From positions 62,001 to 126,000 of the forward strand of contig NZ_JABBNT010000002.1 of assembly GCF_012926505.1 (NCBI RefSeq): a stretch of 64,000 bases of DNA, read 5' to 3'. Within the stretch, counting starts at the first letter, position 1; each line of letters begins with the position of its first letter. This stretch comes from Pacificispira spongiicola (GTDB lineage: Bacteria; Pseudomonadota; Alphaproteobacteria; UBA8366; Aestuariispiraceae). The notes under the pieces are model-generated. The model searched no databases. It saw only the letters and a program-made list of their open reading frames with translations, and was not told the DNA's origin. The translations under genes were made by a program, and so were the position numbers. This document shows positions 63,139-64,000 of the stretch, piece after piece.

Positions 63139-64000
63139 ATGGAACTGTTCTTTCTCCTTCTTCTGATCGTGCTCATGGCGGGGGCTCTCGCCTCCGGTTT
63201 CCCGGTCGCTTTCGCCCTGCCCGGCTCCGCCATCCTGACCATTTCGATCGCGGCTCTCTGCGGTTACGTCTTCGAAGGATCGCCGGACGTCTACTTCGCC
63301 CAAGGCGGCGCGACGAACTGGCTCAGCGCCGGGGTGACGAACTTCCGCGGCGTCTATTGGGAGGTTGAGCGGGATACACTGATCGCCATTCCGCTGTTCG
63401 TGTTCATGGGGATCATGCTGCAGCGCTCCAAGATCGCCGAAGATTTGCTGATTACCATGGCCCAACTGTTCGGTCCGGTGCGCGGCGGCTTGGGGATTTC
63501 CGTCGTCTTCGTCGGGGCGCTGTTGGCCGCGACGACCGGGATTGTCGGCGCGACCGTGGTGGCCATGGGGCTGATTTCCCTGCCCGCCATGATGCGGAAC
63601 AAATACGCGAACTGGCTTTCCACCGGCACCATCGCGGCATCCGGCACCTTGGGTCAGATCATCCCGCCATCCATCGTGCTGATCATCCTCGCGGACCAGC
63701 TATCGAACGCCGTCGATCAGGCCGGTTCCTCACGGACCGCCATGTACAAGGCCGCGACCGGCGAGTTTTCCATGCCCAGCGATTTCGGCGTCGTTTCGAC
63801 GAGCGCGGGCGACATGTTCATGGGCGCCATGGTGCCAGGTCTTGTGCTTGTCGCCGTGTACATGGTGTTCATCTTGGTGGTGGCCTTCCTGAAAAAGGAC
63901 ATTGCCCCGCCGGTACCCTTCGAAGGCAAATACGACCGTGCCTTCCTGGCAAAGATCCTGCTGGCCCTGGTGCCGCCGCTGACGCTGATCTTCGTCGTGC
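63139..64000 (+). CDS. dctM: TRAP transporter large permease subunit (cut by window edge)
   Basis: Open from ATG 63139 to the right edge, giving 287 residues of a protein that is usually 430 or longer. Several membrane segments are present (LLLLIVLMAGALASGFPVAF, GLGISVVFVGALLAATTGIV). GTLGQIIPPSIVLIILADQLS is a conserved DctM block. A stretch around NAVDQAGSSRTAMYKAATG is a loop longer than usual. It forms the transport channel with DctQ. Confidence 0.93.
   Translation, partial: MELFFLLLLIVLMAGALASGFPVAFALPGSAILTISIAALCGYVFEGSPDVYFAQGGATNWLSAGVTNFRGVYWEVERDTLIAIPLFVFMGIMLQRSKIAEDLLITMAQLFGPVRGGLGISVVFVGALLAATTGIVGATVVAMGLISLPAMMRNKYANWLSTGTIAASGTLGQIIPPSIVLIILADQLSNAVDQAGSSRTAMYKAATGEFSMPSDFGVVSTSAGDMFMGAMVPGLVLVAVYMVFILVVAFLKKDIAPPVPFEGKYDRAFLAKILLALVPPLTLIFVV

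Overview
The window looks like a chromosomal segment of a free-living, motile, GC-rich alphaproteobacterium, most likely a Rhodospirillales-type lineage. That is an inference from gene content: a short-form prolyl-tRNA synthetase, a LolCD pair, SapC/receiver/Hpt genes beside ssb, a bacterial Bpt aminoacyl-tRNA-protein transferase, Mg-type HemB, and many ABC/TRAP uptake systems. No 16S or tRNA gene is present to fix the taxonomy.

Layout. 1-5811 (minus): IncP-like conjugation genes traK-traL-traM followed by virB2-virB3-virB4-unknown-virB5, running off the left edge. The flank at 5812-6428 is AT-rich and holds a 12-bp inverted repeat, a possible oriT or regulatory site, with no relaxase in view. 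6429-9112 (minus): OmpR-type regulator and hybrid kinase, divergent from 9368-15623 (plus), a branched-chain-type ABC transporter plus an acyl-CoA ligase. 15624-16424: a gene graveyard with relics of a GFA-family and an SRPBCC-family gene. 16425-18137 (minus): membrane adenylate cyclase. 18344-22497 (plus): arsenic operon with an ArsR-ArsC fusion, GAPDH, ArsJ and Acr3, followed by an orphan gene.

23404-35753 is mostly minus-strand housekeeping: coaD, gyrA, uracil permease, ssb, Hpt, receiver, SapC, lolD, lolC and proS, with a glutamine amidotransferase on plus. 35830-38929 holds a periplasmic protein, a TPR protein and LrgA/LrgB. 38990-43714 (minus) is a BMP-type nucleoside ABC transporter. 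Between it and an OsmC gene (44464) lie two tandem candidate small RNAs, each ending in a strong intrinsic terminator. 45107-51825 holds hemB, an alpha/beta hydrolase, a penicillin-acylase-type amidase, L-serine dehydratase and a flavin reductase.

51957-64000 (plus): an anchored methyltransferase, motA with two tandem motB paralogues, an RDD protein, then a tight three-gene unit of circularly permuted ATP-grasp, alpha-E and Bpt. LysE and a TRAP transporter (DctP, an unusually large DctQ, DctM cut by the right edge) follow. The most promising little-studied systems are the ATP-grasp/alpha-E/Bpt unit, the tandem small RNA candidates, and the arsenic operon, which pairs two detoxification routes with a possible internal start for free ArsC.
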